NCBI GenBank assembly: GCA_003996215.1
Contig: QJPP01003533.1
Coordinates: 1 to 64,000, forward strand
DNA length: 64,000 bases
Reading direction: 5' to 3'
Origin: Jaltomata sinuosa
Lineage: Eukaryota > Streptophyta > Magnoliopsida > Solanales > Solanaceae
Shown here in pieces: positions 10,041-22,267 of this stretch. The translations under genes and the position numbers were made by a program. The notes beneath the pieces were generated by a model. It was not told where the DNA came from. It worked only from the letters and a program-made list of their open reading frames with translations, and did no database searches. Numbering within the stretch: the first letter of the stretch is position 1; each line of letters begins with the position of its first letter.

Positions 10041-13000
10041 GTGGTTACTGGTATGTTGAAAGTCTTCTCTTTTGATATATATGCTTTGTTTGATCTCGGT
10101 GCTTCCTTATCTTTTGTTACCCATTCTATAGCATGCAAATTTGAAGTATGTCCTGAATTACTTTTAGAACCCTTTTGTGTTTCTACTTCTATTGGTGAGT
10201 CAATCTTAGCCAAAAGAATCTACCAAAATTGCCCTATCTCAGTCCTTCATAGAGTCACTTCAGCGAATCTAGTAGAGTTAGAGATGACTGATTTTGATGT
10301 CATTCTTGACATGGATGGTTGTATGCATGTTATGCTTCTGCTGGTTGTCGTACTCGGGTTATCAGTTTCAAGTTTCCTAATGAACCCATTTTAGAATGGC
10401 AAGGTATCCCTCCTTCCACGAAAAGTCACTTCATATCTTATCTTAAGGCTAGTAAGATGATTTCAAAGGGGTATGTTTTTCACATAGTACAGGTTATGGA
10501 CACGGAGTCCGAAACCCCATCCCTTCAGTCTATTACTGTTGTGAATGAATTCCCAGAAGTGTTTCCCGATGATTTACCCGGAGTCCCTCCCGAGCGAGAG
10601 ATAGACTTTGGGATAGATCTTCTCCCAGATACGACTCCTATCTCTATTTATCCCTATAAAATAGCTCCCGCAGAACTTAAAGAGTTGAAGGATCAGTTGA
10701 AGGATCTTCTTGATAAAGGTTTCATCAGGCCTAGAATTTCTCCATGGGGTGTCCTAGTTTTATTTGTTCGGAAGAAGGATGGTTCTATTAGAATGTGTAT
10801 TGATTACCGTCAGTTGAACAAGGTCACAATCAAAAATAAATATCCCATTTATAGGATTGATGACTTGTTCGATTAGCTTCAGGGTGCTAGTTTCTTCTCT
10901 AAGATCTACCTTAGATCCAGTTATCATCAACTTCGTGTTAGAGAATATGATATTCTGAAGACAGCCTTCAGGAATCGATATGGTCATTATGAGTTTGTTG
11001 TTATGTCATTTGGTCTAACGAATGCTCTTGCATCCTTTATGGATTTGATAAACCATGTGTTCAAACAGTATTTGGATATGTTTTTGATTGTTTTCATTGA
11101 TGATATCCTCATCTACTCTCAGAGTGAGGAGGAGCAGGAAGACCACTTGAGGGTTGTGTTGCAAACTCTCAAGGATAGACAGTTGTTTGCTAAGTTTAGC
11201 ATGTGTGAGTTTTGGATGCATTCTGTTGCTTTTCTGGGTCATATTGTGACTAAAGATGGTATTCGGGTGGATTCTCAAAAGATTGGGGCGGTAAAGAACA
11301 GGCCTAGACCTACTTCCCCATCTGATATTAGGAGCTTTTTGGGTTTGGCTGGTTACTACAGGAGGTTCGTGGAAGGGTTTTCTTCCAATGCTGCCCCTTT
11401 GACCCGATTGACTCAGAAAAAGGTAAAATTTCAGTGGTCCAACTTGTGTGAGAAGAACTTTCAGGAATTGAAGACTAGATTGACCACAGCTCCAGTGTTA
11501 GCACTACCCGAGGGCCTAGATGATTTTGTTGTGTATTGTGATGCTTCTAGGGTTGGTTTGGGTTATGTTTTGATGCAGCGTGGTAAGGTGATTGCTTATG
11601 CTTCGAGACAGCTTAAGACCCATGAGAAGAACTATCCTACTCATGATCTTGAGTTGGCAGCCGTGGTCGTTGCGTTGAAGATTTAGATACATTACTTGTA
11701 TGGTGTGCATGTGGATGTATGCACCGATCATAAGAGTCTTCAGTATGTGTTCACTCAAAAGGAATTGAATTTGCGACAAAGGAGGTGGCTTGAGCTCCTT
11801 AAGGATTATGATATGAGTGTGCTTTACCATCCGGGTAAGGCCAATGTCGTGGCGGATTCTTTGAGTAGACTGTCTATGGAAAGTGTGTCTTCTATTGATG
11901 ATGGGAAGAGAGAATTGGTTAAAGAGGTTCACAGGCTTGCTCGATTGGGAGTCCGCCTTATGGACTCGACAGAAGGTGGTGTGATTGTACAAAATGGTGC
12001 TGAATCATCTTTGGTAGCAGAGGCAAAGGCAAATCAAGACAAGGATCCCATTTTACTTCAGCTTAAGGGTGAAGTTCATCAGCAGCGGATGGAGGTTTTC
12101 TCCCAAGGGGGAGATGGTGTGCTTCGTTATCAAGGTTGCTTATGTGTGACAAATGTCGATGGATTGAGATAACAGATTCTGACTGAGGCTCACAGTTCTA
12201 GATATTTCATTCATCCTGGTGCCACCAAGATATATCGTGACCTACGAGAAGTCTTTTGGTGGAATGGTATGAAGAGGGACATAGCCGGGTTTGTGGCTAA
12301 ATGTCCTAACTGTCAACAAGTAAAGGTGGAATATCAAAGGCCAGATGGCACGATTTAAGATATTGAACTTCCCACTTATAAATGGGAAGCGATCAATATG
12401 GACTTCATTACGTGTTTGCCTCGTACTCGATGGCAACAAGATTCCATTTGGGTAATTATCGATCGGATCGCCAAGTCATCCCACTTCTTGGCTGTTAAGA
12501 CTACTGATTCAGCAAACGGTTATGCCAGACTCTACATCAGGGAGATAGTTCGATTGCATGGTGTTACCTTGTCCATCATTTCTAATAGAGGTTCTCAGTT
12601 TACATCTCAGTTTTGGAGATCGTTTTAGAAAGGTCTTGGTACTCAGGTGAAGCTTAGCACAACTTTTCACCCTCAGACAGACGGTCAGGCAGAGCACACT
12701 GTTCAGACTTTGGAGGATATGTTGAGAGCATGTGTGATTGATTTCAAAGGTAAATGGGATGATCACTTACCTTTTATCGAGTTTGCCTACAATAACAACT
12801 TTCACTCTAGCATCCATATGGCTCTATATGAGGCACTTTATGGCCGGAGATATAGGTCTCCTATTAGTTGGTTTGAGGTAGGTGAGGCAGCCTTGATTGG
12901 TCCATATTCGGTTCATGTGACTATGGAGAAGGTTCAACTTATTAGGGAGAGGTTGAAGACCGCTTAGAGTCGAAAAAAATCTTATACGGATATGAGGATA

Positions 13001-13455
13001 ATGGGTTGGAATTTGAAGTTGATGATTGGGTGTTCCTAAAGGTGTCACTCATGAAAGGTGTGATGAGGTTTAGCAAGAAAGGGAAGCTTAGTCCCCGTTT
13101 TTTAGGTCCTTATCAGATTTTGAGGAGAGTTGGTAAGGTTGCTTATGAGTTGGATTTGCCATCAGAGTTGGAAGCAGTTCACCCCATTTTTCATGTTTTC
13201 TTGTTGAAGAAGTGTGTGGGTGATTCGAGCTTGATTGTCCCTTTGGAGGATGTGGGTGTGAAGAATAGCCTCACCTATGAGGAGGTTCTCGTGGAGATCC
13301 TTGATTGTCAGATTCGGAGGTTGACGAACAAAGAAGTCACTTCGGTGAAAGTCCTTTAGAGGAATCAGCTTGTAGAGGGTGCTACTTGGGAAGCGTAAGA
13401 GGCCATGAAGACCTAATATCCTCATCTCTTTCCTTATGATCCAGTTCCAGCTTGA
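10041..13455 (+). pseudogene. pol: Element A pol (protease, RT, RNase H, integrase, chromodomain), broken
   Basis: Order of domains: aspartic protease (ALFDLGASLSF near 10085; its frame is lost near 10313 inside the usual DMDWL box), reverse transcriptase (PLEREIDF-like PPEREIDFGIDLLPD near 10590, YRQLNKVTIKNKYPI near 10806, FIDDILIYS near 11095), RNase H (VVYCDASRVGLGYVLMQ near 11530), integrase with HHCC zinc site (HSSRYFIHPGATK..CPNCQQVK), catalytic core (DFITCLPRT, then IISNRGSQFTS where the second catalytic Asp is Asn, then HPQTDGQAE) and chromodomain (to YPHLF). Stops are at 10874, 11684, 12170, 12356, 12626, 12965, 13357, 13396 and 13414; frames shift near 10313 and 13000. It cannot make enzyme. 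Membership of Tekay/Del follows from the chromodomain form and domain order. Confidence 0.93.
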
Positions 13456-13676
13456 GGTACTAGTTTCCTCCTTAGTATGTCCTTCCAATTCTATTCCACC
13501 AATTCCTCTAATGATTCTAGTATGCATCCATGTTTTACGAAGTTAGGTTATCATGTTTTCAAGTTGAAAAGTTCAGTTTTTATGTTTACTCTTTGATTTC
13601 CATGTTTTGTTGCTGGTTGGGTTGTTTTCTCTTCAGTTTTAACTTGTTTAGTCTTTATTTTAGGACGAATGATCCC

Positions 13677-13689
13677 AATGGAGAGATAT
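13677..13689 (+). other. Polypurine tract of element A
   Basis: AATGGAGAGATAT lies directly before the 3' LTR. It is the degenerate equivalent of AAGGGGGATAT in D and would prime plus-strand DNA synthesis. Confidence 0.7.
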
Positions 13690-16017
13690 TGTAACACTCT
13701 AGAAATGAAACCAGCTGTCTAATTTGAATTCTCAGAAAATTCCATGTTTCAGGAATGCCGGGTCCAAACCACAGACCGTAGTTTGAACCACGGGTCATGG
13801 AATGGAATCGTGATTCCTGTCAATTTGGTTTAGCCTCTGGTCTGGAACCATGAATGGGTTCTACGGACCATGGTTCAAACCATAGGTCCATCCTGTTCAC
13901 TTATGAAAACAAATCAGAGGGATGGCAAGTTCCCCAGGTTCTACGACTGGGTTTGACGAGCCGTCATTTGAACGATGACCCGTCATCTTGAGTCATGGTT
14001 TGACCAGAGGTCAACTGACTCCCTAGGAATGATGAGTCTAGTTGATGACCCATCATTCAAATGATGGATCCGTCCTGTCGAATTGTAGACCACCTTCTGC
14101 AGACTGTCTAATCGACCAGGTTCCATGAGTTGGAACCACGAGCCATGATTCAAACGATGACCCATGGAACCAACCAGTAGAACCTGAAGCTGACCCATTT
14201 TTCCAGATTGTTCTAAATTAAATCGTAGGGGTATTTTAGTCATTACCCACCCTTTTAAATCCTAAGTGAGGTCGTTTTGACTATTTCAAGAAGGGTTTTC
14301 ACCCTTATTATCCTAAGTCTCTTCAAAATCCTTCATTCACCTCCCAAAAAAAAGAAGTCTTCCAAGCTCAAGGTCTCAAGCTTCAAGTTCAAGTCTCCTA
14401 AGTCTTTCCAATTCAAGTGGGTTAGCTCCAATCAAGGTATGCGGGTATTTAACAATGGGTTCCTTTCACTCTTGTGCCCAGAACCCCAAATCCTATTTTG
14501 ATAATTATGAACTTGTGAAATTAGGGTTTTGATCTAAATTGGGGGGGAACTTATGAAATCAGTTTCTATGCATCAATTCATGGTTTCTTATGGTTTATCT
14601 ATGATTTTATTAAGATTCCTTAATTGGTTTCAAAAGCCCATGCATTAAAGTTGAATTCTAGTATGATTCCATTGAATTGCATGATTTCAAGTGAAAGTTT
14701 ACACGTTTAGATAACATGTCCTTATGTATTTTATGAAATTGCATTCCCACCTATTCAAATATGAAATTAGAAAGGAAAGGCATGATTTGAGTTATGGATA
14801 TGCACATTCTTTAGATGTATGATTTTGAATTGCATGACATCGGATATGTCCTATTGCTTTTAAAACAGTTTTGACATCATATATGTTACCAGTTTATACA
14901 CAGTTCTGACATCAGATATGTCACCAGTTTACACACAGTTTTGACATCAGATATGTCACCAGTTATGAACAGTTTTGACATCAGATATGTCACCAGTTAT
15001 GAACAGTTTTGACATCAGATATGTCACCAGTTATGAACAGTTTTGACATCAGATATGTCACCAGTTATGAACAGTTTTGACATCAGATATGTCACCAATT
15101 ATGATCAGTTTTGGCATCAGATATGCCCCAGTATTATATGAGCTATATGTATATGTTTTAGGAGTAGTATTTATCACCGAGTTAGACCGGGTGAGAGTAC
15201 CCTTAGTCCCAGAACTACGTGCCCCCGTAGGTTTGTAAGTCCTCTCTGTTAGGCATCAACTTTTAGTGATCATGCCACAGTCATGCCTTTATACCCTAGC
15301 AAGGTATATTGGGTCCTCTCGATGAGGCATATACATCGGATTCCATATAGCTCACATGGTCTATGTCGGTTAGAGAACCTCCCAAAGAAATAGTTTATAC
15401 TTTAAAAATGTACTTGACTCTTATTCAGATTTGAGACTCTTGTTTATGATCATATTTTCAGCTTATGGTGTTGCATAGAGTCATCTGCATCCAGTTTTAC
15501 TTTTAAAGTATGATTTTGATTGCTAAAGCATACTCAACATGTTTTAAACTGTTTATCATGTTCATGCATTGCTCACATATCGGTATATCCTATAGTACTG
15601 CCGCATATCTTGCGCAACATCCTTTGATGATGCAGATTAGGTGTACCTCCTCAGATTCATGGCTAGAGTTTCCTGGCCACTCCCAGAAAGCTGTTGGTGA
15701 GTCCTCTTAGGTCGAGGACTAGTTATGTTCTTAGCTTGTGTTAGCTTTTCATTCCGTACTTCGAGTTAGCTAGGGTCTTGTCCTAGCAACTCTTTATGTT
15801 GAGTAGAGGCTTTTCAGTCATAGACAACTTTGGGTCTCCATCAGGGCTTTGTATTTCCATTTGACTTGGATTATCCATTTATGTGATTTTGGATTTATCT
15901 ATTATGCTTCCGCTTATCTTTTGTTATGCTTGAGAATGCTATGACTAAGGGTTAGCATGAGATCCTTGTGGTCCTAAGTCCCGTATTACGTCTAGGGGGT
16001 AACCTCGGGGCGTGAAA
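13690..16017 (+). repeat. Element A 3' LTR
   Basis: 2,328 bp, starting TGTAACACTC and ending GCGTGAAA. It is 133 bp longer than the 5' LTR. Nearly all of that comes from four extra minisatellite units at 14836-15130. It has the same palindrome cluster (about 13750-14200) and donor-like AAG|GTATGCGGG near 14437. Confidence 0.93.
14836..15130 (+). repeat. LTR minisatellite, 9 units of about 34 bp
   Basis: Same unit as 7593-7750. The middle units are nearly identical, pointing to recent local expansion. The last unit reads GGCATCAGATATGCC (15113-15127): both arms of the inverted repeat have changed together relative to GACAT..ATGTC. Confidence 0.92.
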
Positions 16018-16022
16018 TATTC
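16018..16022. repeat. Target-site duplication of element A, right copy
   Basis: TATTC follows the 3' LTR end and pairs with 6440-6444. Confidence 0.9.
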
Positions 16023-17361
16023 CATCAAGAGAAAGCCATATCTATATATAGAAAGCAAAATCAAAACTGTATACAGGTGCTTACACTTTCCTGAGGATTC
16101 TAAGACTCGATCACCCATCAAAGAAATATCCTTAGGTCTTAAGTCTACAGCTCCACAGTGATTAGCAATTAGAAAAATATAACTATGCAACAACAGATAT
16201 GCAACATCGAATATATATCCTTTCAGTCAGGTATATCTTTTTAAGTAACCTTTCCTGCAGAACTATATGATCTTGGGAGACATGAAGCCCAATCAACCTC
16301 TCTCCTTAAGACTCTAATATGGTCGATTCTAGATAGAGCACAGTAACCCACAAACCCATACTCTACAAAACAAAGAGAATTTCTTCTCTCCGGTCTTGTC
16401 TCCTTACTAAGTGGCCGCACACACCTGCCTTACAGATAGAGTCAAGCACGAGATGGGTATTTACTTTTTATTTTTAGCATGTGCTAGCTAAAGGGTATTT
16501 GCAGATGAATTCGTTGTTTTATTGGTCAACTAACCCATTTTGCAAATGAATCCCTCAAATTATTTGAAAAGCAGGTAGGCCTTTTCCTAAGTTCCCTTTT
16601 AAGGGCTAATCGAGGGGTTGCTCTGGCAACAGGGCAGTTAGGTCAAGTTGATAGAGAGCAGTGGTAAGAGATGTATCTTTGCAATATGTAATTACGTAAA
16701 GCAAGGATTACTTTTTACTATTCATTGATGGGCAATGGAGGTCTTATATGCCTTTGTCGAACTGCCTTGATGCCTTGTCAGGCTTTGACCTACTTTTCTT
16801 CACTTACAAGAGAGATGATTCTTTATTACTGACTTTTTCACGATTGATTGCACCTCGCACCTAAAGGAGTCGGTCCTTGTGAGGAGTAGGACTCTTCTCT
16901 TGCTATCAAAAGTGCTTACTCATGGTCTATCATGCAATTGATGATATTATTCTGGATTAGTTTCCAGGCATGCGCCAACCATACATACCGTTTTCTCATT
17001 CAGGAATTTCTTAATATTAAGGGTTAAAGAGAGCACTTTGATAAGACTATTCCACAGAGAGTGTGGCTAAAAACTTCTTCATCTTTCGGCCTTCAAGGAA
17101 TGGTCAGAACGCTGACCCTAATTAGATGGTTGCATTCTTCTCCTCTCTCTATTTTGGCTTGGGGAACTATTAGGTTCATCTCTTTGAGTTCAAGCGGTTG
17201 AACTCATCCCACGCGAATCAATAATAATTGTGGATGGACGCCTCTATTCATCTATCAATCTCATTTATGCATGTTATGATGGTCGGCCAGAATTCTTTCG
17301 TAGGCAGCTCTCAAGGCAGTGGCCTAAAATTAATCAACCAAAATCACCCACCATGATCGGA
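16023..17361. other. Non-repetitive-looking stretch between A and B; possible organelle-derived DNA
   Basis: No domain, LTR or repeat of this window matches here. From about 16440 to 17340 the sequence is visibly richer in G+C and less A-run-rich than its surroundings, and its style recalls plant mitochondrial noncoding DNA, but I cannot name a mitochondrial gene in it. Short ORFs (for example 17230-17430 plus) show nothing recognisable. The first part, 16023-16440, is flanking DNA once continuous with 6439. Confidence 0.3.
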
Positions 17362-19548
17362 GCTCATGCACCTCGAGCGTACCCTCTGGACGTAAAACAG
17401 GACCCAATATCACAAGTGATCTTAAGATAACCCTCTGGCCTTAGCATGACTTAAAAACTGAACAAAACATAAGGACTGAAGCTTAACTGAAATAAGAAGC
17501 AGCTTAATCCATTATATAAGTAAAAGTCTAATAATGACAATCTAAATATAGATGGATATCTGACTCTATGTCTGAGAGCCTCTATTACTGGCGAGTTGCT
17601 CGGACAAGTCCCCAACTAACTCAAAATATTGAATAAACAAACTAAAAATCTAGAATAAAGCAAACTCCAAGTCCTCGAAGGAGGAGGACTCACCAAGCTG
17701 GCTAGATGTGCTGCTAATCTAATAGCCTTGAATCTGGGAATGGACTACAGAATCTATATCATAATAGGATACAACACAAAGAAGTATACGGTCAGTACTA
17801 TGGAATGTACTAAGTATGTGAGATATGCATATGATATGATGAAATATACTTGAAAGCATACTTAAAACTGAGTTCATGCATAAATAGGAGAAATCATAAG
17901 TAAATATCGTAGTTTAATTATAAAGCATGAAATAGAAGTTCAACTCCAAAATAAGATATCATAAACCTTAGCAAACTTGAAAAAAATATTTATACGGGAG
18001 TTTTTCTTAATTGACATAAACCATGATGAGCTACATGGAGTCTAGTATCATACACCCACACCAAAAAAGGTTGTCCTAACCGGCCAAGGTTAGAACCTTA
18101 TCATACAGGATCCTGTCTAAGCCACAGAGGGAACCTACGGTGACACGTAGTTTTGGATTTAGGTAATCTAGAACCCTCATTGCTTGGTGCTAAATACTAC
18201 TCCCAAAACATATCATAAAGCTCACATATATGTGACATATCTAGATGCCAATTCTTATTCATAATCATAATCATATTGGCAAACTCGGATCATCATACAA
18301 CTCACAAACCTTGGTTTTGAAAATAGTTCATGAGCATTAATGGAACATCGGGATGTCATACATATCATGAATATACTGTTGTGAGCCTAAGCTTTATATC
18401 ATATCATAAATCATATGCTAAAATTTTGTATGTGAAACCACGGCTTGTTCATAGTGCTCGTAGCAAAAACCATGGAGAACTTGCTCAAAACATGCATAGC
18501 TTTATAGATTCTAAAAGTAAGGTTTTTGATTGAAAACATGTGATAGGGTGAAATGATGCTAGAAATCATTCTCAATGCATGGGATTTTGAAAATAATTAA
18601 GGAATCTCACATAAATCATGGATATAAGATGAGAAATGATGAATTGATGCCAGTAAACTGAATTCATAACAATTTCACAAATTGGGCAAAGGTTAGTCTT
18701 CAAATCATGTATAGGAAATCACTTAAAAAATCCATGCAAAATCATGCAATTTAGAGTTAGAATTCATAGAAGAATCATGAGGAAACAACTTATAGAAGAA
18801 CCCATGAGAATTGGGTAATAACCCTAATTGAGAAACTCATAAAATCAATTTAGAAGGTTGGGTTTTGGGCATAAGGGTGAAAGAATTTCCTTTTTGAATA
18901 CCCACATACCTTATTGAAGCTTGCTTGATCTAAGATGAAAAGAAATGGAGACTTGAACTTGGAGCTTGAGAGTTGGAGTTGATGAAGTTCTTTTCCTCTT
19001 TTGGTAGATGAAGGAGGAATAATGAAAGGCTTAGGCTAATTGGGATAGAAACCTTAGTAAAAGGAGTCAAAACATCCTCACTTAAGAGTTAAAAGAGTGG
19101 GTAGTTACAAAAATACCCTAGGATTTAATTAGAAAAAAGATGTTAAAAATATCAGCTTCAGGTTCCACGAGCCCTTTCCATGGACTGTAGACAAAACCAC
19201 GGTTCGTGGAATATGCTCGGGGTTCTTGAGCCAAAAACTAGGCTGCAGAACTGATTTCACGAATGGAGTCTACGACTCGTGGAAACTTCCATGAATCATA
19301 GAAACCTCTCGTGGTTTTTGGTGGACTTGACTTCCCTCTGAACTCATTCCACGAGGGAATTCCACGACCCATGGATTCTAGTTATGGTCTTCAGACCAGA
19401 GGTAGGACTTATAGGACTGGTTTCACGAGTCCTTTCCACGACTCGTGGTTCCATCCACTGCTCATGAACTTGGCTCGTGATCCCTGGAAGTTAAAATTTT
19501 TGCAAAGTTTCTGAGTTGAAAAGTTGAATCGAATTCTGAGGTGTTACA
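17362..19548 (-). repeat. Element B 3' LTR (left)
   Basis: About 2,187 bp. In minus orientation it starts TGTAACACCTCAG at 19548 and ends near CATGAGC at 17362; the expected GTGACA end is degraded. It contains CCACGACTCGTGG-type palindromes at about 19150-19490, the donor-like AAG|GTATGTGGG near 18910, and a single GGCAT-CTAGAT-ATGTC core near 18235-18251 at the place where A and D have minisatellites. Confidence 0.88.
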
Positions 19549-21443
19549 ATATCTCTCTCATGTGATCATTCATCCTCGAATGAAGACTAAGCAGGGAAAA
19601 CTAGAGAGAAAATAGCCCAACCAAGCAACAAAGCATGAAAACTGAAGAACAAGCATGAGAACCGACTTTTTATCTTAAAACATAAATGAACTAACTTCGG
19701 AAAACATGAATACGTGCTAGGATCATGAGAAGGACTAATGAGATAGGACCGGAGGGTTATACTAAAAAGGAGGAAACTACTACCCCATGCTGAAACTGGA
19801 TTGAAAGGAAAAGATGAGGGTACTTGGCCTTCATGACTGCTTCTGCTTCCCAAGTATCTCCCTCAACTGAGCTCCAACGATTGAAGTACTAATGCGGTAA
19901 TTGACTCCTGACTAAAATATAACTGAGCTAGATTTATGAGACATGTATGCACACTGAGAGTGTATGAACAACTAGTGGGACACAAAACTAATATTTAACA
20001 TGACGTCAGGTATGGATTAAAAGTAGGGACTTCACTGGAACTCATAGAGAACCAACGCATCTTTAGAAATCACAGTTAACCGAAAGGGACATCAAGATGA
20101 GAGAAGTATCCATACGGGAAAACTATCCTTTTCTAAATACTACACTTACCAATTGCAACTAACAATCTCAACAACACACATATAGATACTAAGGTCTGAG
20201 TCTAACTACCTGCTTTCTCCATGTCCAAGGCTATCTCGACTAAATCTCTTGCATTTAGAATATCCTCTAAGAATAGTATTCCTGCTTATCACAACAACCA
20301 ACTAACCTTGAGCTCCTAATTAAAGGGTCACTGGTTGCACAAAGCAAGGGTCCACATGCATTTCATCATGATATTCAAGCTTATAACTATGGTCACCTTA
20401 TGGTTTTGGAGCTTACCCTATTCACGACTCCTCCCCTCATCCCTAGCATATTTAGAAGCTGTAACATCAAGAACTTCTACAAGGAGACATACCAAAATTC
20501 CTCAACAAGAACACCAAAAAGGAAAAGAAAGCCACTATTACCCATCTAGGCTACTACTAGGCTTTCTCCCCTAATGATTATAACAACATAAACCAGAATC
20601 CTGAGAGAAAGGAAACGGGAGCATGAGCGTCACGAATGAAGGATTATTGATCGGTCTGGACTTACTCTTAGCGTGATCAAGCCACTCAAGGTGACGCTTG
20701 GGGAATTTAGCACAATGTGTATGAGTGCCTCATATCTTGGACCTATAAAGCATGGTTAGAGCAAGGGAATCATAAGAATAAACTGTTTCAAGAAATCAGG
20801 TCTGAGCATATACATGACGTAGCATGATTTGATTAGCCATTAGGGAATTCCTGAAGATTGACTGAGTAAACATGACTGAGCATACTGTGAGACATGGGTT
20901 CACATAAATAATGAACCTCGGGGCATAAAGCTGGGATTTATAGACTCGCAGAGTAAGAGTAGAATCATTGTCTGAAGCAACCACTTGTCATTCTAGAAGC
21001 TGAATATGAGCGTGAATCTGAATAGAGTGCATGAATTCGAAATAGGACCATAGCGCTGGCATACAAGGCATGAAAAAGGTATTGTAATAGCAAGAGTATA
21101 CATAGGATGCTAGGATGGAAATAACCCCTGCCTCTCCCCTAAATTTATTCTAACACTCATTAGCTTCACAACCCGAGTTCCCAAAATCTGACTGATTCTA
21201 CATCCCACCATCGCCCCCTTAGATTCTTGCTACCCTTCCAATTCTATGGACCTCTCGCCAACCTCTAAATGGAACTATGGTCATTTACCTTCACAGAACA
21301 TACACTACTCCCGAATTTAGCATACATACACACTTTATTCTATAGTCCAAGACTCTCCCTCGCCTAATTGTCTAGGCCTCAACCCCTTTATCTCATATAG
21401 GGTTCTACATACCACGATGACACTATCCTCCCCTATCACAGCC
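19549..21443 (-). other. Element B interior without recognised coding sequence
   Basis: Next to the left LTR is AATATCTCTCTCATG, the polypurine tract on the minus strand. At about 19795-19875 a stub of the pol end is readable on the minus strand (GDTWEAEAVMKAKYPHLF), the last part of a chromodomain. From 19880 to 21440 I see no gypsy domain and no match to other parts of the window. This is either foreign filler taken up by the element or sequence decayed beyond recognition. Confidence 0.6.
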
Positions 21444-22055
21444 TTATTCTAAGCTAAGACAACTCACAACCATACAAGAATAGGGGTCTGGGGCTATGGA
21501 TGCATAATGGAAGAAATCTAGTGACATACCTGATTCAGCTTCTGGAGGAATACTCTGACCCGGCTGGCTAGGCAAAGAAATGACTCGGTCAAGGGGCTGA
21601 CCACCACTGTTTCCCCACTTGGCTGAGGGACAATCTCTGACCCTATGGCCTAATTGCCCATGCCCAAAACACCCCTCCTTGCCCGTAAGGCACTCACCTA
21701 GATGAAGCTTACCCCAACTACCACAACAGGGGCACCTCAAGGTCTTCGAAGCCCTATTACAATGAGACTGAGAGTCAAGTGCAGGTGCGCTAATTGAAGA
21801 TGGGGTTGTTCCGGATGACCTCTGCTGAAAAGACAAACGGTTCCTACTATAAGTTTCCTGCTGACTAGAGTCATGGTTCCATGTTCTGGCCTTCTTATTC
21901 TTCCTGTCACACTTCTTTAGTTTCTCTTTCGTATTCAACTAAGCCGTCATGGCTTGAGGCAACATACAGATGGCTTCACAAAATTCTGCATTCGTAACCT
22001 CATGGTCTAGAGTGATCGAATTAGCATTCCTCATGGGGTTTCTTCACGGAGACAT
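21444..22055 (-). pseudogene. gag: Element B gag remnant with zinc knuckle, internally deleted
   Basis: The start ATG at 22055 follows ATTTTAG|ATA, the B version of the leader splice acceptor. Reading MSP, stop, RNPMRNANS, then LDHEVTNAEFCEAICMLPQAM, it resembles the N-terminus of the gag of C. After a stop it jumps directly to the basic stretch (KEKLKKCDRKNKKAR, SRNRLSFQQRSSGTTP) and the zinc knuckle CFGHGQLGHRVRDC, in which the second cysteine of the CX2C pair has become His. The whole capsid core (the VKKIF..FVNLRQGSM region of A) is absent. The product could not form particles. The frame from 21444 to 21938 is open for 164 codons. Confidence 0.82.
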
Positions 22056-22251
22056 TATCTAAAATACGTAAGGAATGGATTAGAACAGTAAGTAGAGTTA
22101 AACTCTTTTGCATGATAGTGAACATGAATGAAGTGAAGTTTTTCCTAAAACACCTCATAACCTCCCCCTCATAAGTATGGCGCACTTCACACCCATGAAC
22201 GAGACGCTACTTGATGTGGCTTTTAGACACCCTAGGAATCTTAAACCTGAT

Positions 22252-22263
22252 GCTCTAATACCA
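22252..22263 (-). other. Primer-binding site of element B
   Basis: On the minus strand it reads TGGTATTAGAGC, 4 nt from the LTR. C and D have the same variant. Confidence 0.85.
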
Positions 22264-22267
22264 AGTT

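Larger units (their letters stand above)
6445..16017 (+). mobile_element. Element A: complete Tekay/Del-type Ty3/gypsy retrotransposon
   Basis: Full-length element of 9,573 bp on the plus strand. It has a 5' LTR (6445-8639), primer site, gag, protease, reverse transcriptase, RNase H, integrase with C-terminal chromodomain, polypurine tract and 3' LTR (13690-16017), flanked by the 5-bp duplication TATTC. The integrase tail (SLTYEEV..LDCQIRRLTNKEV..GATWEA..YPHLF) is the chromodomain type of the Tekay/Del chromoviruses. The two LTRs have clearly diverged and all genes carry stops, so it is an old, inactive insertion. Its LTRs are related to those of B and D and more loosely to those of C. Confidence 0.95.

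Noticed and set aside
14836..15130. Regular repeat-spacer pattern that superficially resembles a CRISPR array
   Set aside because: Units are contiguous tandem copies with no variable spacers, inside a plant retrotransposon LTR that is present twice.
17357..17361. Target-site duplication for element B
   Set aside because: Left flank TCGGA and right flank ACTGA do not match, and shifting the degraded LTR end by a few bases did not help.
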